Shown here one piece after another: positions 35,610 to 45,087 of a DNA stretch of 64,000 nt. Made by a program: the position numbers and the translations under genes. The DNA is taken from positions 124,001-188,000 of the forward strand of contig NZ_AUHG01000016.1 in NCBI RefSeq assembly GCF_000423065.1, in the 5' to 3' direction. The notes under the pieces are model-generated. The model made no database searches. It saw only the letters and a list, made by a program, of their open reading frames with translations, and was not told the origin of the DNA. The stretch's first letter is position 1. Each line of letters starts with the position of its first letter. The DNA is from Christiangramia echinicola DSM 19838 (GTDB lineage: Bacteria; Bacteroidota; Bacteroidia; Flavobacteriales; Flavobacteriaceae).

Positions 35610-36644
35610 ATGAAGAAATTAAGCTTATTCGATAAATTCATCTTTATTCTGAATTCTCTGGCAGCAACTGCATTACTGTTCTCATATTTGCTGCCGCATA
35701 TTCCTCCTAAATCATTCCCGTTACTTTCAGTTTTAAGCCTTGGTGTTCCGGTGCTTATTATATTGAATACAATTTTTCTTATTTACTGGATCCTGAGATT
35801 CAAAAGGCAGTTGTTGCTCTCGCTTATAGTGTTGCTATTAGGTTATAATTATGTAACTGGTTTCGTGAAATTTTCCAGTGCTGAGGAAGATGACGAAGAA
35901 GTTTCAGATTTTTCCCTGATGAGCTATAACGTGAGGATGTTCAATGCTTATGAATGGTCTGAGCGGAAAGATATTCCTGAAAAAATTACCGGTTTCATAA
36001 ATGAGAAGAATCCTGATATTCTTTGTGTGCAGGAACACTATATAGGCGCAGCTGAACTCGCAAATGTGTATCCCTATGAGTACATAAAATTAAAGGGTAA
36101 GAATGCTGAATTTGGTTCAGCTATCTTTTCAAAGTACCCCATCATTAACCAGGCTTCACTGGATTTCCCACAGCACGGAAATAATAACGCGATCTATACA
36201 GATATCGTCATTAATAAAAAGGATACTGTTCGTATAGTAAACGTACATTTTCAGTCACTCAATATAAAGCCAGGTATCGATGATCTCCAAAAGGAAGATT
36301 CTAAGAAGTTGCTTGGTAGAATTGGTTACGGCTTTTCGCTGCAACAGGAACAGGCAGAGATGTTATTGGATCATTTAAAACAATCTCCTTACAAGACCAT
36401 TATCGCCGGAGATTTTAATAATACGAGCTTCTCATATATCTATAACCTTATTAAGCAGGACGGAAGATTTAATGATGCTTTTCTGGAAGCAGGTAGTGGT
36501 TTTGGTAAAAGCTTTAAATTGAATTACTTCCCCTTAAGAATAGATTTTCTCCTTATAGAAAATGGATTGTCTATTAATGAGTTTAAGAAGTTCGAGATAG
36601 ATTATTCAGACCATTACCCCGTACTAACCAAGATCGGTCTTTAG
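35610..36644 (+). CDS. Membrane-anchored endonuclease/exonuclease/phosphatase-family protein
   Basis: A 344-residue protein with three hydrophobic segments (about 10-95) followed by an EEP domain. Motifs are LMSYNVRMFNAYEW, VQEHYIG (metal Glu), IAGDFNNT and a final DHYPV (catalytic Asp-His). The active site faces either side of the membrane; substrate could be nucleic acid, sphingolipid or inositol phosphate, and is not decided. It is the last gene of the mutL-rhomboid series and its end overlaps the convergent WbqC gene by 21 bases. Confidence 0.9.
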   Translation: MKKLSLFDKFIFILNSLAATALLFSYLLPHIPPKSFPLLSVLSLGVPVLIILNTIFLIYWILRFKRQLLLSLIVLLLGYNYVTGFVKFSSAEEDDEEVSDFSLMSYNVRMFNAYEWSERKDIPEKITGFINEKNPDILCVQEHYIGAAELANVYPYEYIKLKGKNAEFGSAIFSKYPIINQASLDFPQHGNNNAIYTDIVINKKDTVRIVNVHFQSLNIKPGIDDLQKEDSKKLLGRIGYGFSLQQEQAEMLLDHLKQSPYKTIIAGDFNNTSFSYIYNLIKQDGRFNDAFLEAGSGFGKSFKLNYFPLRIDFLLIENGLSINEFKKFEIDYSDHYPVLTKIGL

Positions 36645-37274
36645 ATCCTGCGCCAGGAGATATTCTAAAGAAGCATTTCCTTCATTAAATATAAGATCTA
36701 GAATACAGAGATTTGGTAGAAAACCAGCTTTAGATTCGAATACCTGAGTGTATTTGTTGTTCTCAAACCCTTGATTGGATTTAGCATTTATCAGGTTTCT
36801 CAGGTTAGTGTTATCCTGTGGTTTTAGAATGAATTCATCAGTTTTATCATATTCCCAGTCTAATTGCAGGCAATCTGCTACAAAATCCATACAATGGTAA
36901 TTTAGGTCCATTAAGAACCTGAACTTCCTGGAATAGATTGGATGTAATTCATCTTCATAGAATTCAAAGAAAGGCGAGGTCTGGTATGAAGCTTTAAAAG
37001 CTCTCCAGTGCTGAGTTTGCCAATCGAATTCATTTTCGATCTGTACATCCTTGTATTTCTGATGTCCTTTTTTGCTTAAGCCTAAAGCCGAGCTATGCTT
37101 TATTGGAATATTGAGAGTAAGCCTGCCATTGGCATCATAGATATACATCCTGTTTCGGTATGTCTGCTTCTGGTAGTTATCTTCGTTTTCGAAAATAACA
37201 TTATCTGCTTTGGCAATTGCCGTCCATTGGCTTATTGGCCCAAAATAGGAGGGATGTAATAAAACCGGTTTCAT
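36624..37274 (-). CDS. WbqC-like family protein
   Basis: A 216-residue protein matching the WbqC-like family, starting LLHPSYFGPISQWTAIAKAD. It contains the typical NRMYIYDANGRLTLNIPI and WRAFKASYQTSPFFEFYEDEL. Homologues occur in O-antigen clusters and, in Bacteroidota, directly after lepB. A role in sugar modification is suspected from the family, not shown here. It is five bases downstream of lepB. Confidence 0.88.
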   Translation of the reverse strand: MKPVLLHPSYFGPISQWTAIAKADNVIFENEDNYQKQTYRNRMYIYDANGRLTLNIPIKHSSALGLSKKGHQKYKDVQIENEFDWQTQHWRAFKASYQTSPFFEFYEDELHPIYSRKFRFLMDLNYHCMDFVADCLQLDWEYDKTDEFILKPQDNTNLRNLINAKSNQGFENNKYTQVFESKAGFLPNLCILDLIFNEGNASLEYLLAQDLKTDLG

Positions 37275-37279
37275 AGTAA

Positions 37280-38848
37280 TTAAGCTTCTTCTCTACGTTT
37301 TTTAAAGTATCTCCAACCAAAGAAGATCACTAATATGATAAGGAAATATGGTAAAAATGAAGTAGGTTCTCCATCACCTTTTACCGTAGTAAAAACTCTT
37401 TCCCATCGTATCTTATCAAAACCACTGGCATTGGTATCCCAGCTCATCCAGATAAATACAGGTTTACCCACCACATGGTTTTCTGGTACATATCCCCAGG
37501 TACGGCTATCTTCAGAGTTGTTTCGGTTATCACCCATCATCCAGTAGTAATTCTGTTTAAAGGTGTAGCTATCTATAGGCTGACCATTAAGTAAAACCTG
37601 GGTTCCATTTATGGTAAGTCGGTTGTCCAGACCCATTTCAGATCCTTCATAGGTCTCAATGATCTCTTTATAAAAAGCCATACTCTGTGGCGTAATATCC
37701 ACGGTTTTTCCAGCTTCAGGAATATAGATAGGGCCAATATTGTCATTGTTCCAGTTACGTTTACCGTCGTTCGGGAAAAGACTGGCATTTTTAACTCCGG
37801 CTGAATCTACATATTTCCTTATTGTAGCGACATTCGGGTGATTTTTAAATCTTTCAAATCCTTCATCTGAAAGTGACTGAATAAAGAAAGCGTTGTTGTT
37901 AGGGTTATACGAATAGCCATCTGTAATGTCGTAAAGCTTATAAAGACTTTGCGGGTTGAATGGTTGTCCTTTTGTTTGACCTACATAAGAGAACTGTGGC
38001 TTAGCTCTGTCTGGAAGCTCCAATTGCTTCCCGTTAATATGGACATATCCATTAACTACCGAAAGTGAATCTCCTGGCACTCCAACGGCTCTCTTAACGT
38101 AATTAGATTTCTTGTCTACAGGTTTTTTAAAGTGCTTACCGGAGCGGTCAAAGAACTTCCGAACCGTGTCTACCGGCCAGTTAAAAACAACAATATCATT
38201 TCTTTCTATATTCTCGAATCCCGGAAATCTTAAATATGGAATTTGAGGTTTATTTAGATAAGACTTTACCCCAAGAAAAGGAATAGTGTCATGAACCATA
38301 GGAAATGCTACCGCCGTTTGTGGTACACGTGCTCCATAGTGAAACTTACTTACAAAAAGAAAATCACCTACTAAAAGTGTTTTTTCTAAGGAAGAAGTGG
38401 GTATGGTAAAAGGCTGCATGAAATAAGTATGCACAATAGTAGCAGCTATAACTGCAAAAAGAATAGAGCTTATCCATTCTCCTGCTTCTGTTCTTGGTTT
38501 TAGATCACGATCAACAATATAAGCATCGTTGGTCGCGTAGTTCACGTAATAAATATAAAGCCCTAAAGTGAGGACCACCGCAAAGGTCTCAGCAGTAGAA
38601 TTTCGACCAAAACTTCTAATAGTTTCAACCCAGATAACCGGAATGATTATAAGATTTACAATGGGTATGAACATCAGGATCACCCACCACCATGGCCTGT
38701 TAATGATCTTCATTAAAACAACAGCATTATAAACAGGTACTGCTGCTTCCCATGCTTTTCTACCAGCTCTTTGATATAATTTCCAGGTTCCTAGAAAATG
38801 AACTACCTGAATTAGCAGGAAGAAAATAAACCATTCGGTAAAAGTCAT
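37280..38848 (-). CDS. lepB: Signal peptidase I
   Basis: A 522-residue leader peptidase, much longer than proteobacterial enzymes but normal for Bacteroidota. Two to three N-terminal membrane segments (about 5-105) precede another at about 125-142. The catalytic dyad is S153 (IPTSSLEKTLLVGD) and K252 (NYVKRAVGVPGD); the late motif is MGDNRNNSEDSRTWG. A long insertion (about 275-430) separates the conserved boxes. A final transmembrane helix ends in RYFKKRREEA. Confidence 0.95.
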   Translation of the reverse strand: MTFTEWFIFFLLIQVVHFLGTWKLYQRAGRKAWEAAVPVYNAVVLMKIINRPWWWVILMFIPIVNLIIIPVIWVETIRSFGRNSTAETFAVVLTLGLYIYYVNYATNDAYIVDRDLKPRTEAGEWISSILFAVIAATIVHTYFMQPFTIPTSSLEKTLLVGDFLFVSKFHYGARVPQTAVAFPMVHDTIPFLGVKSYLNKPQIPYLRFPGFENIERNDIVVFNWPVDTVRKFFDRSGKHFKKPVDKKSNYVKRAVGVPGDSLSVVNGYVHINGKQLELPDRAKPQFSYVGQTKGQPFNPQSLYKLYDITDGYSYNPNNNAFFIQSLSDEGFERFKNHPNVATIRKYVDSAGVKNASLFPNDGKRNWNNDNIGPIYIPEAGKTVDITPQSMAFYKEIIETYEGSEMGLDNRLTINGTQVLLNGQPIDSYTFKQNYYWMMGDNRNNSEDSRTWGYVPENHVVGKPVFIWMSWDTNASGFDKIRWERVFTTVKGDGEPTSFLPYFLIILVIFFGWRYFKKRREEA

Positions 38849-38899
38849 ATTTTATATTCTTTACGGTATAAGGCTGGATTTGCCTTTAAATGTTACATT

Positions 38900-39619
38900 T
38901 TAATTTTGAAAAAGATCAGAAAGCACGTCTTTCATAGTGAATATCCCTGATTTTCCTTTAAGGTATTCAGCAGCCACTACAGCTCCTAATGCAAAACCCT
39001 GTCTGGATTTTGCGGTGTGCGTGATCTCTATTTTGTCTATCGAAGAGTCATACGTGACCGTATGCGTTCCAGGAACGTTTTCTTCTCTTTTTGCATGAAT
39101 AGGAATTTCATCCTCATCTGCATTTTCCAGTTGCCAGCCTTTTAATTTTGAATTTTCCTGTAATATCTGTTGCGCCAGGGTAATAGCTGTTCCGCTTGGA
39201 GAATCCAGTTTTTGTAAATGATGAATTTCCTCGATATCAACAGAATAATCTTCCAGACCCTGCATCATTCCGGCTAGTTTTTGATTCAATTCAAAAAAAA
39301 CGTTTACCCCTAAACTAAAGTTTGAAGCATAAATGAAAGCTGAATCTTCATCCTGGCAGACCTTTCTGGCTTTCTCATAATCGTCAAGCCAACCTGTGGT
39401 TCCGCTAACTACGGGAATGTTATTTTTAAAACAGGTGGTTATATTTTTGAAAGCCGCTTTAGGAATACTAAAATCTATGGCCACATCAATATTGGATTCA
39501 CTGAGATCGTGATTCTCTATATCGTCACTTACCTTCAAAACTATCTTATGACCGCGATTTTCTGCGATCTCTTCAATGGTTTTACCCATCCTTCCGTAAC
39601 CTAAAAGAGCGATATTCAT
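38900..39619 (-). CDS. dapB: 4-hydroxy-tetrahydrodipicolinate reductase
   Basis: A 239-residue NAD(P)H-dependent enzyme of lysine/diaminopimelate biosynthesis. The nucleotide-binding start is ALLGYGRMGKTIEEIA, followed by SGTTGW, ASNFSLGVNVFF and the catalytic region EIHHLQKLDSPSGTA. It is part of the parA-parB-DUF5683-dapB-lepB-wbqC cluster, supplying cell-wall precursor next to secretion and segregation genes. Confidence 0.96.
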   Translation of the reverse strand: MNIALLGYGRMGKTIEEIAENRGHKIVLKVSDDIENHDLSESNIDVAIDFSIPKAAFKNITTCFKNNIPVVSGTTGWLDDYEKARKVCQDEDSAFIYASNFSLGVNVFFELNQKLAGMMQGLEDYSVDIEEIHHLQKLDSPSGTAITLAQQILQENSKLKGWQLENADEDEIPIHAKREENVPGTHTVTYDSSIDKIEITHTAKSRQGFALGAVVAAEYLKGKSGIFTMKDVLSDLFQN

Positions 39620-39620
39620 A

Positions 39621-40211
39621 TTAAAAATTATAATTTAAGGTGAGTCCGTAGTTGGTTTTACCAGATAAGGCGTCAAAATCCAGATTTGGTTTAACCGAAA
39701 GGTCTTCGTCAACATTGAATTGTCTTAAATGCGCTTCGACATTGGCGTCAATGATATTCAGGATATAAACACCTACAGTTACCAGTATTGAGATCTCTTT
39801 GTTTTTCTGGTAAAATTCCTGAGCCCTGATCAACCCGTCGGTGGTGATCCTATTATCAAATTCATCTGGTCTCCCCGCAAGCCTGTCCTTATAGGCATCA
39901 CGATACCTGTCGTACTGTTTGTCATTTTCCAGGTAAAAATAGATTCCGGTGCCAATACCTGCGTAAGCAATTGGTATTTTCCAGTAACTGCCGTTATATG
40001 CCTGTCCTAATCCCGGTAAAACTGCCGAATAAAATGCTGCTTTTGCCGGTGCTAAAGCATTATATGGTTCATATTCTTTTTCCTGTTGTTCTCTTTTTAA
40101 TTCCTTTTTGGATTTCTTTTCAGGTGTAACCAAAAGCGAGTCTTGTTGAGCTGAGGCAACCGAAAGGAAGAACAGGAAAAAGAACAGGAAAAAATAAGGA
40201 TTACTCTTCAC
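39621..40211 (-). CDS. DUF5683 exported protein
   Basis: A 196-residue protein with a hydrophobic N-terminal signal (ending SVASAQQ) and the DUF5683 core KAAFYSAVLPGLGQAYNGSYWKIP, which carries a Pro-Gly-x-Gln hairpin between membrane segments. The short terminal beta strand TNYGLTLNYNF suggests an outer-membrane or surface location. Function unknown. It overlaps parB by 11 bases. Confidence 0.85.
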   Translation of the reverse strand: MKSNPYFFLFFFLFFLSVASAQQDSLLVTPEKKSKKELKREQQEKEYEPYNALAPAKAAFYSAVLPGLGQAYNGSYWKIPIAYAGIGTGIYFYLENDKQYDRYRDAYKDRLAGRPDEFDNRITTDGLIRAQEFYQKNKEISILVTVGVYILNIIDANVEAHLRQFNVDEDLSVKPNLDFDALSGKTNYGLTLNYNF

Positions 40212-41103
40212 CCCGGATTAATTTTTTGATTCTTTCGAAATCTTCTTCGGAAGAAAATGGTATAGTTAATTTTCCGCTACCTTTTTTGGTAACCTTCACA
40301 TCTACTTTAGTTCCTAGATATTCAGTGAATTCTTTAATCCCCTTTTTATAGGTTATAGGTACTGTAACCTTTTTAGAGGCTGCAGCAGGTTTTGCTTCAG
40401 AATTTAATTCTCTAACTAATTGTTCCGTTTCCCTAACAGAAAGAGATTTTTGAATGATCTTTTCATAGATATCCAGTTGTTTCTGAGTATCGTCAATATT
40501 GATGAGTGCTCTACCATGTCCCATACTTAAAAACCCATCACGCATGCCGGTCTGGATGATTGGATCTAGTTTTAAAAGCCTAAGATAATTGGCAATTGTA
40601 GATCTGTTCTTACCAATTCTATCACTTAATTGCTCCTGGGTTAACTGGATCTCATCGATCAAACGCTGATAAGAAAGCGAAATTTCTATTGGATCCAGAT
40701 CCTGCCTCTGGATATTTTCAACAAGAGCCATTTCCAGGGATTCCTGGTCGTTCGCAATTCTTATGTAGGCCGGAATGGTCTTTAGACCAACTAATTTTGA
40801 GGCTCTGTACCTTCTTTCACCTGAAACTAACTGGTATTTATCAAATTCCAGTTTTCTTACCGTTATTGGCTGAATTACTCCTAATTCACGGATAGAGGAA
40901 GCTAGTTCCTTTAAAGACTCTTCATTGAAACTGGTTCTTGGCTGAAAAGGATTTACTTCTATAGAAGAAAGCTCCAGTTCAACAATATGGCCAACCAGTT
41001 TGTCGGCATTTTTATCCTCTGCAGATTTTATATCATTTTCCGGATCTTTCAGTAGGGCTGAAAGTCCTCTCCCCAATGCTTGTTTTCTGGTAGCCTTCGC
41101 CAT
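40201..41103 (-). CDS. parB: Chromosome partitioning protein ParB
   Basis: A 300-residue protein with the chromosomal ParB start (ALGRGLSALL), CTP/NTP-binding domain motifs (NPFQPR, SGERRYRASK, ALVENIQRQDLDPIE), helix-turn-helix (LSDRIGKNRSTIANYLRLL) and a short C-terminal dimer domain. It should spread from parS sites and load SMC. No parS-like palindrome was noticed nearby. It lies five bases downstream of parA. Confidence 0.95.
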   Translation of the reverse strand: MAKATRKQALGRGLSALLKDPENDIKSAEDKNADKLVGHIVELELSSIEVNPFQPRTSFNEESLKELASSIRELGVIQPITVRKLEFDKYQLVSGERRYRASKLVGLKTIPAYIRIANDQESLEMALVENIQRQDLDPIEISLSYQRLIDEIQLTQEQLSDRIGKNRSTIANYLRLLKLDPIIQTGMRDGFLSMGHGRALINIDDTQKQLDIYEKIIQKSLSVRETEQLVRELNSEAKPAAASKKVTVPITYKKGIKEFTEYLGTKVDVKVTKKGSGKLTIPFSSEEDFERIKKLIRGEE

Positions 41104-41108
41104 TTATA

Positions 41109-41870
41109 TTAGTTTTTCTTTATAATTTCATGTGCCAGACTCAAATAATTGCTGGCTCCTTTGCTAGAAGCATCATAATTGATGATGCTTTCACCGTAAC
41201 TAGGCGCTTCACTTAAACGTACATTTCGCTGAATGATTGTTTCAAAAACCATTTCATCAAAATGCTTTTTAACTTCTTCCACCACCTGATTAGAAAGTCT
41301 TAATCTTGAATCATACATGGTTAGTAAAAGACCTTCTATATCTAATTTGTTGTTATGTATCTTCTGTACACTTTTAATAGTATTTAATAGTTTACCTAAT
41401 CCTTCCAGTGCGAAATATTCACATTGTATAGGGATTATAACAGAATCTGAAGCCGTAAGGGCATTCAGGGTTAATAATCCAAGGGAAGGGGCACAATCTA
41501 TTAGAATAAAATCATATTTATCTCTTAGAGGTTCTACTGCCTTTTTAAGCATAGACTCCCTGTTTTCCTGATCTACAAGTTCAATTTCAATAGCCACCAG
41601 GTCTATATGCGCAGGGATAATATCTAAATTAGGGGAGCTGGTTTCCATAATAGCTTCTTCAGCTTTTATAGAATGTTCCAGTAATTGATAGGTTCCATTT
41701 TCTACCGTTTCAACATCTATTCCCAGGCCAGATGTGGCATTTGCCTGAGGGTCTGCATCGATCAATAATATCTTCTTTTCCAGAACGCCCAGCGAGGCTG
41801 CAAGGTTCACAGATGTTGTGGTTTTACCCACGCCTCCCTTTTGGTTGGCAATAGCAATGATTTTACCCAT
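41109..41870 (-). CDS. parA: Chromosome partitioning ATPase ParA/Soj
   Basis: A 253-residue deviant Walker ATPase. The P-loop KGGVGKTT is at 11-18, the switch/Walker A' is LLIDADPQANAT, and Walker B is FILIDCAPSLG. The length matches chromosomal Soj (no N-terminal HTH). It is the first gene of the six-gene leftward cluster. Confidence 0.96.
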   Translation of the reverse strand: MGKIIAIANQKGGVGKTTTSVNLAASLGVLEKKILLIDADPQANATSGLGIDVETVENGTYQLLEHSIKAEEAIMETSSPNLDIIPAHIDLVAIEIELVDQENRESMLKKAVEPLRDKYDFILIDCAPSLGLLTLNALTASDSVIIPIQCEYFALEGLGKLLNTIKSVQKIHNNKLDIEGLLLTMYDSRLRLSNQVVEEVKKHFDEMVFETIIQRNVRLSEAPSYGESIINYDASSKGASNYLSLAHEIIKKN

Positions 41871-41948
41871 TAAAAATGTATGATTTTTGAAAGGTAAAAA
41901 TACAATTTATTATAGGTTTAGAAAATGAAATTGTTAACAGCTTCAAAA

Positions 41949-41998
41949 GAAAAAACCGAAGAAGTTCCTAGTAAAATCAAGACTTTCTCCGGTTTTTA
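41949..41998 (-). terminator. Probable intrinsic terminator of the SDR/mutase unit
   Basis: Imperfect stem AAAAACCG-AAGAAGT paired with ACTTTCTCCGGTTTTT around a loop of about 18 bases. On the minus strand it ends in T6, about 50 bases after the SDR stop. Confidence 0.7.
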
Positions 41999-42047
41999 AT
42001 ATTTTCTTCAGATTTTTTGTTGAAAACTGAAAAAGTAAGAGGCGATA

Positions 42048-42926
42048 TTAGCTCTTTTTTGACTTGATCATTTCCTCAAGCATATCCCACATTTCTTCTG
42101 GTACTGCTTCTAGTAAATTGAACTGTCCTGCACCTTTTAACCATTCTCCGCCATCGATAGTGATCACTTCACCATTTACATATGCTGAAAAGTCTGAAAC
42201 AAGATAAGCTGCAAGATTTGCCAGTTCCTGGTGATCGCCTACACGCTTAAGTGGAACTTTCTTAGCCAGGTCGAATTTCTCTTTCAAATCACCTGGTAAT
42301 AACCTATCCCATGCTCCTTTAGTTGGGAACGGTCCCGGAGCGATCGCATTAGATCTAATTCCGTATTTTGCCCATTCTACAGCCAGTGATCTGGTCATTG
42401 CTAAGACACCTGCTTTTGCAGTTGCACTAGGTACTACGTATGCTGAACCTGTCCAGGCGTAGGTAGTTACAATATTTAGAATGGTTTTGTTCTCTTCTTT
42501 CTTGTCTATCCAATGTTTTCCTAATGCCAGCGTGCAGTTCTTACTTCCTTTAAGAACGATGTCGATAATGGTATCAAACGCATTTGCACTTAATCTTTCA
42601 GTAGGAGAAATAAAGTTTCCAGCAGCATTGTTCAAGAGTATATCTACAGATCCAAATTCTTCAACCACCGCATCACGCATAGCTTCAACCTGGTCGTAAT
42701 GTCTTACATCACATTGAACAGCAAAACACTTCCCTCCGGTTTCTTCGTCCAGCTCCTTAGCAGTTTTTTCCAGCTTTTCCAGGTTTCTGGAGGTGATGGC
42801 TACATTAGCTCCCAGTTCAAGGAAATATCTGGTCATTGATTTCCCTAGTCCGCTACCTCCTCCGGTAACAATTATGTTTTTCCCCTCGAGAGCATCATCT
42901 CTCAGCATTTTTTTCTTAAAGTCCAT
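42048..42926 (-). CDS. SDR oxidoreductase of the 2,4-dienoyl-CoA reductase type
   Basis: A 292-residue Rossmann protein with TGGGSGLG near residues 21-28 and NNAAGNFI. The usual Tyr-x3-Lys is absent; instead it has PSATAKAGVLAM and GPFPTKGAW, the pattern of mitochondrial DECR-type 2,4-dienoyl-CoA reductases, where Ser and Lys of SAxAK act together with an upstream Tyr (probably in TTYAW). It would allow beta-oxidation of unsaturated fatty acids. It is 23 bases after the mutase large subunit, which handles propionyl-CoA products. Confidence 0.85.
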   Translation of the reverse strand: MDFKKKMLRDDALEGKNIIVTGGGSGLGKSMTRYFLELGANVAITSRNLEKLEKTAKELDEETGGKCFAVQCDVRHYDQVEAMRDAVVEEFGSVDILLNNAAGNFISPTERLSANAFDTIIDIVLKGSKNCTLALGKHWIDKKEENKTILNIVTTYAWTGSAYVVPSATAKAGVLAMTRSLAVEWAKYGIRSNAIAPGPFPTKGAWDRLLPGDLKEKFDLAKKVPLKRVGDHQELANLAAYLVSDFSAYVNGEVITIDGGEWLKGAGQFNLLEAVPEEMWDMLEEMIKSKKS

Positions 42927-42949
42927 ATTTTTGGTTGGTTTTAAATCTT

Positions 42950-45082
42950 TTATTCATCGATTAATATTTCCAGTAACTGTATCGCTGCTTCACTGATCTT
43001 GGTTCCTGGACCAAATACTGCGACGGCACCGGCATCAAATAAGAATTGGTAATCCTGTGAAGGAATCACACCTCCTACGATTACCATAATGTCTTCTCTT
43101 CCTAGTTTTTTAAGTTCTTCTATCACCTGCGGAACCAGTGTTTTGTGTCCTGCCGCTAAAGAAGAAACTCCCAGGATATGTACATCATTTTCTACTGCCT
43201 GTTGGGCAGCTTCTGCCGGAGTCTGGAATAGTGGGCCTATATCCACATCAAATCCAAGATCGGCATAACCGGTGGCTACTACTTTAGCTCCGCGATCGTG
43301 ACCATCCTGACCCATTTTTGCCACCATGATCCTTGGCCTGCGACCTTCCATTCCGGCAAACTTGTCTGCCAGTTCTCTGGCTTTATTAAATGAACTGTTA
43401 TCTTTCATTTCTTTTGAATATACTCCGCTAAATGATTGGATTTTCGCCTTATATCTTCCGTAGACATCCTCCAGGGCATCACTTATCTCGCCTAAACTTG
43501 CTCTTTCTCGTGCAGCTTCAACGGCTAAAGCCAGTAAATTACCATTTTGTTCTTTAGCAGCTCTTCTAAGGTTTTCGAGAGTTTCCTGAACCTTTTCTTC
43601 GTTTCTTTCAGCTCTAATTTTTTCAAGTCTGGCAACCTGTTGTTTTCTTACGGTTTGATTATCAACCTCAAGAGTGACCAGTTCGTCTTCTTTTTCAAGA
43701 CGGTATTTATTAACGCCAACAATAACATCGGTCTCACTGTCAATTCTGGCCTGTTTTTTAGCCGCTGCTTCTTCAATTCGCATCTTCGGAATTCCTGCTT
43801 CAATAGCCTTAGTCATTCCACCTAGTTCTTCAACTTCTTCAATTAGTTTCCAGGCTTGGTCCGCGATCTGTTCAGTTAGTTTTTCTACGTAGAAACTACC
43901 TGCCCATGGATCTACTGTTTTGGTGATATTTGTTTCCTGCTGAAGGTATAATTGTGTGTTCCTGGCAATCCTTGCTGAAAAATCTGTTGGTAAAGCGATG
44001 GCTTCATCAAGTGCATTGGTATGTAAACTCTGGGTTCCTCCAAATGCTGCTGCAGCTGCCTCAATGCAGGTTCTGGCAACATTATTAAATGGATCCTGTT
44101 CGGTTAAACTCCAGCCACTGGTTTGTGAATGTGTTCTAAGAGAGAGGGATTTCGGGTTTTTAGGATTGAATTGTTTTACCAGTTTCGCCCAAAGCATTCT
44201 GCCCGCTCTCATTTTAGCGATCTCCATAAAATGGTTCATTCCAATGGCCCAGAAAAAAGATAATCGAGGGGCAAAACTGTCTATATCCATTCCTGCGTCC
44301 AGACCTTTCCGGATGTATTCCAGGCCGTCTGCTAGCGTATAAGCAAGTTCAATATCACAGGTAGCACCGGCTTCCTGCATATGATATCCGGAAATACTGA
44401 TACTGTTGAATTTCGGCATATTTTGAGAAGTATACTCAAATATGTCTGAAATGATCTTCATTGAAGGAGTAGGAGGGTAGATATAAGTATTTCTTACCAT
44501 GAATTCCTTCAGAATATCATTCTGAATAGTTCCCGATAATAATTCAGGTTTTACACCTTGCTCTTCTGCAGCTACTATATAAAAAGCCATAATTGGAAGC
44601 ACCGCTCCGTTCATGGTCATAGATACCGACATTTTATCCAGTGGAATCTGATCGAAAAGGATCTTCATATCCTCAACTGAATCTATAGCGACTCCTGCTT
44701 TACCTACATCTCCAACCACGCGATCGTGATCTGAATCATAACCTCTATGTGTTGGCAGGTCAAATGCTACAGAAAGTCCTTTCTGGCCGGCAGCTAAATT
44801 CCTTCTGTAGAAAGCATTACTTTCTTCAGCTGTAGAAAACCCTGCATATTGACGAATGGTCCATGGACGGCTAACATACATCGTGCTGTAAGGTCCGCGT
44901 AAGTAAGGCGGAATTCCAGCAGCAAAATTCAAATGTTCAGATTCAGAAATATCTTCTTTAGAATAAGAAGTCTTGATCTCTATTTCTTCAGGTGTCTTAA
45001 ATGTTTCCTTTTCCGATGCCGGTTTTCTCTGTGAGAAGTCCTTATCGGCAAGGCTTATATTTTGAAGATCTTTGCGTTGCAT
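42950..45082 (-). CDS. mutB: Methylmalonyl-CoA mutase, large (B12-binding) subunit
   Basis: A 710-residue enzyme interconverting methylmalonyl-CoA and succinyl-CoA. The barrel domain holds [18 protein letters not shown] and [21 protein letters not shown]. The C-terminal cobalamin domain has the lower-ligand motif DGHDRG (D593, H595) and the later VGGVIPSQD. It overlaps nothing but follows the small subunit after five bases, as in other alpha/beta mutases. Confidence 0.96.
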   Translation of the reverse strand: MQRKDLQNISLADKDFSQRKPASEKETFKTPEEIEIKTSYSKEDISESEHLNFAAGIPPYLRGPYSTMYVSRPWTIRQYAGFSTAEESNAFYRRNLAAGQKGLSVAFDLPTHRGYDSDHDRVVGDVGKAGVAIDSVEDMKILFDQIPLDKMSVSMTMNGAVLPIMAFYIVAAEEQGVKPELLSGTIQNDILKEFMVRNTYIYPPTPSMKIISDIFEYTSQNMPKFNSISISGYHMQEAGATCDIELAYTLADGLEYIRKGLDAGMDIDSFAPRLSFFWAIGMNHFMEIAKMRAGRMLWAKLVKQFNPKNPKSLSLRTHSQTSGWSLTEQDPFNNVARTCIEAAAAAFGGTQSLHTNALDEAIALPTDFSARIARNTQLYLQQETNITKTVDPWAGSFYVEKLTEQIADQAWKLIEEVEELGGMTKAIEAGIPKMRIEEAAAKKQARIDSETDVIVGVNKYRLEKEDELVTLEVDNQTVRKQQVARLEKIRAERNEEKVQETLENLRRAAKEQNGNLLALAVEAARERASLGEISDALEDVYGRYKAKIQSFSGVYSKEMKDNSSFNKARELADKFAGMEGRRPRIMVAKMGQDGHDRGAKVVATGYADLGFDVDIGPLFQTPAEAAQQAVENDVHILGVSSLAAGHKTLVPQVIEELKKLGREDIMVIVGGVIPSQDYQFLFDAGAVAVFGPGTKISEAAIQLLEILIDE

Positions 45083-45087
45083 AAATC

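Noticed and set aside
36624-36644. Overlap of two convergent genes as an annotation error
   Set aside because: Both proteins have normal family ends (DHYPV...GL and a WbqC C-terminus), so the 21-base tail-to-tail overlap is probably real.
40201-41870. parS sites near parA/parB
   Set aside because: No 16-base palindrome of the GTTTCACGTGAAAC type was seen within or around these genes.
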